From: an uncultured Pelagibacteraceae bacterium
Lineage (GTDB): Bacteria; Pseudomonadota; Alphaproteobacteria; Pelagibacterales; Pelagibacteraceae
Reading direction: 5' to 3'
NCBI GenBank assembly: GCA_902531175.1
Contig: CACADE010000001.1
Coordinates: 186,001 to 250,000, forward strand
Length of the DNA stretch: 64,000 nucleotides
In this document: piece after piece, positions 62,469 through 64,000 of the stretch
Position numbering within the stretch: position 1 is the first letter of the stretch
How the letters are laid out: each line of letters starts with the position of its first letter
Made by a program: the position numbers and the translations under genes
The notes under the pieces: generated by a model
What the model was told of the DNA's origin: nothing
The model's database searches: none
What the model saw: the letters and a program-made list of their open reading frames with translations, nothing else

Positions 62469-63036
62469 TTAAAAATTTAATAATTGCTTTTGGGTAAACT
62501 TTATGTTCTATTTTCAAAATTTTTTTCTCCAGACTTTTTTTGTCATCAGTTTTTAAGATTCTTATTTTTTTTTGAAAAATAATTTTACCAGAGTCTAATT
62601 TTTTATTTACAATATGAACAGTAGCTCCTGAATATTTTTCTTTATTTTCAATAGCTCTTTTATGAGTATTTAATCCTTTATATTTAGGTAGAAGGGATGG
62701 ATGAATATTCAATATAGGTTTAGAATATTTATTAATAAAATTGTTTGAAAGTATTTTCATAAATCCAGCTAAACAAATTAAATCAGTTTTATATTTTTCT
62801 AATAATTTTAGCGATTGACTTTCAAATTTTTTTTTATTTTTATAAGAAATATATAAATTTTTAATTTTAAATTTTTTTGCAATTCCCAATCCCTTTGCAT
62901 AAGCATTATTGGAAATTACCAATATAATTTTAAATTTAGCATTCTTTGTTTTTGAATATTTTATTAATGATTTAAGATTACTACCCCTACCGCTAATTAA
63001 AACTGCAATTTTTTTTTTACCAGATAATTTTTCCAC
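62458..63036 (-). CDS. purN: Phosphoribosylglycinamide formyltransferase
   Basis: Transfers a formyl group from 10-formyltetrahydrofolate to GAR in purine synthesis. The 192 residues have VLISGRGSNLKSLI near 12, CLAGFMKILS near 88 and the catalytic IHPSLLPKYKGLNTHKRAIE near 106, with the histidine and downstream Asp. The start lies in the last 20 bases of purM, the usual purM-purN pairing. The lysine content is very high, as elsewhere in this genome. Confidence 0.95.
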   Translation of the reverse strand: MEKLSGKKKIAVLISGRGSNLKSLIKYSKTKNAKFKIILVISNNAYAKGLGIAKKFKIKNLYISYKNKKKFESQSLKLLEKYKTDLICLAGFMKILSNNFINKYSKPILNIHPSLLPKYKGLNTHKRAIENKEKYSGATVHIVNKKLDSGKIIFQKKIRILKTDDKKSLEKKILKIEHKVYPKAIIKFLTNY

Positions 63037-64000
63037 TGAGTTTTACTTTTTTTGAATTTTTTGTGATTTTTCCAATTATATAGGGTTTGTAATTTTTTGG
63101 AAAAAATTTAATTATCCTTTTATAGTGTATAGGTTTTATTATTAAACAAAAACCAACACCGCAATTAAAAGTTTTTAACATTTCTCTTTCACTTATGCCA
63201 CTTTCTTTAAGCCATTTAAAAATATTAAGTGTTCTTAATTTTTTTAAATTAATCTCAGCACAAAGGTTATTAGGAATGACTCTTTTAATATTATCTTCTA
63301 AACCACCACCAGTTATGTTTGCGCAAGCATTTAAATATTTTCTATCAATTAATTTTAAAATATATTTTACATAAATTTTTGTGGGTTCAAGTAACTCTTT
63401 CTTTAAATAAGAATTTTTTTTTAAGTCAATTTTCTTTTTTTTTAAAACGTGTCTAACTAAAGAAAACCCGTTAGAATGAAGTCCGCTAGAAGGTACTGCT
63501 ATAACCAAATCATTTTTTCTGATTTTGTTAATCAAAATTTTATGTTTTTCTACTATACCTAAGGAAAAACCTGCTATGTCAAATTTACCCTTAGAATATG
63601 TCCCAGGCATTTCAGCAGTCTCTCCACCAACAAGCTCACAGCCAGCCAACTTACATCCTTTAATAATACCTTTAATAAGATTTTTTAGTTTTTTTGTATT
63701 GATTTTTTCAACTGATATATAATCTAAAAAAAGAAGAGGTTTTGCTCCTTGAACGATTAGATCATTTACACACATCGCTACCAGATCAATTCCAATGGTA
63801 TCATATTTCTTTAGTTGATTGGCAACTTCAATTTTTGTGCCAACTCCATCAGTACTAGTTACAAGGTATGGATTTTTTAGTTTTAGGGGAAGTTTTGTTA
63901 GTGCTCCAAATCCTCCAATATTCTTAAATTTACCACTTTTTTTTGATTTTTTTGTACTTGAGGATATAAATTTAATAAAATTATCTGCTTTTTTTATGCT
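63017..64000 (-). CDS. purM: Phosphoribosylformylglycinamidine cyclo-ligase, N-terminus cut by window edge
   Basis: Forms aminoimidazole ribonucleotide from FGAM and ATP. The frame is open to the right edge, so the true start lies beyond the window. Visible features are NIGGFGALTKL, TSTDGVGTKIEVAN, IGIDLVAMCVNDLIVQGAKP and, further on, GGETAEMPGTY and ANITGGGLEDNI. About 327 residues are present of a usual 345. It precedes purN with a 20-base overlap. An internal ATG within VAMCVND is not the start. Confidence 0.96.
   Translation of the reverse strand, partial: SIKKADNFIKFISSSTKKSKKSGKFKNIGGFGALTKLPLKLKNPYLVTSTDGVGTKIEVANQLKKYDTIGIDLVAMCVNDLIVQGAKPLLFLDYISVEKINTKKLKNLIKGIIKGCKLAGCELVGGETAEMPGTYSKGKFDIAGFSLGIVEKHKILINKIRKNDLVIAVPSSGLHSNGFSLVRHVLKKKKIDLKKNSYLKKELLEPTKIYVKYILKLIDRKYLNACANITGGGLEDNIKRVIPNNLCAEINLKKLRTLNIFKWLKESGISEREMLKTFNCGVGFCLIIKPIHYKRIIKFFPKNYKPYIIGKITKNSKKVKLSGKIIW

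Noticed and set aside
63525-63722. A plus-strand 65-codon frame inside purM
   Set aside because: It is antisense to conserved purM motifs.
1-64000. CRISPR arrays, insertion sequences, prophage or rRNA/tRNA genes
   Set aside because: No regularly spaced repeats, transposase or phage structural genes, or cloverleaf-type sequences were seen in the few and short intergenic gaps.

Overview
The window looks like a chromosomal segment of a streamlined, strongly AT-rich marine alphaproteobacterium, most likely SAR11 (Pelagibacterales). The reasons are the overwhelming use of A/T-rich codons, genes that abut or overlap by a few bases almost everywhere (the longest gene-free stretch is about 200 bases), and a characteristic gene set: a tandem glycine riboswitch on gcvTHP, TRAP transport, several EamA exporters, NAD formate dehydrogenase and the alphaproteobacterial gene orders rpsF-rpsR-rplI-dnaB, cvpA-purF, lptF-lptG-lptD-surA-pdxA-rsmA and purM-purN. 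No rRNA, tRNA, CRISPR array, insertion sequence or prophage was seen.

Layout. 1-2.7 kb: tail of an unknown gene, guaA, a glyoxalase I and a TerC-type membrane protein. 2.8-10.3 kb: a TRAP transporter (dctP, an intergenic terminator-like hairpin, dctQ, dctM), then a 5-oxoprolinase locus split into divergent halves (pxpA plus a TPR lipoprotein-sized protein on the minus strand; pxpB, pxpC and an EamA exporter on the plus strand), and a secreted SHOCT-tailed protein. 10.4-14.9 kb: the glycine riboswitch and gcvT-gcvH-gcvP. 14.9-19.9 kb: a lipid-modification cluster (FAD oxidoreductase, DUF1365, Cfa-type methyltransferase, DUF3833 lipoprotein, SDR, TspO) of the kind tied to photo-oxidative stress in other proteobacteria. 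19.9-28.1 kb: redox and C1/amino-acid genes, including DAO oxidoreductase, a 56-codon membrane protein, quinone-oxidoreductase-like MDR protein, msrA, formate dehydrogenase, an HPP protein, a SufU-like scaffold, an EamA exporter, an arginine:glycine-type amidinotransferase and a threonine aldolase.

28.4-34.2 kb is the accessory highlight: a tightly coupled three-gene operon encoding an MmeI-family N6-adenine DNA methyltransferase without its usual N-terminal nuclease, a superfamily 2 helicase, and a protein with a long conserved N-terminal region and a C-terminal GIY-YIG (T5orf172) nuclease. It has the parts of a restriction-modification or anti-phage system but not the composition of any classical type I, II, III, BREX or DISARM locus. 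A small divergent gene with a phage-antirepressor-like tail sits beside it. Such systems are unusual in SAR11-type genomes.

34.3-48.1 kb: oxidative-stress genes (sodB, a 61-residue protein, msrB), a GYD protein, an MFS and an EamA transporter, glutathione synthesis (gshA-gshB), a thioredoxin-domain YyaL protein, a PhnZ-like HD protein, purF, cvpA and an RND exporter. 48.1-64 kb: housekeeping genes for replication (dnaB), ribosomal proteins, fatty-acid synthesis (fabD, fabG, acpP), gmk, LPS transport, aminopeptidase, ndk and purine synthesis (purN, and purM running off the window end).

Functionally, several genes converge on glycine and one-carbon metabolism: the glycine-sensing riboswitch and glycine cleavage system, a threonine aldolase that yields glycine, an amidinotransferase that may use glycine, and formate dehydrogenase. 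A second theme is redox defence: SOD, two exported methionine sulfoxide reductases, glutathione synthesis and the lipid-modification cluster.
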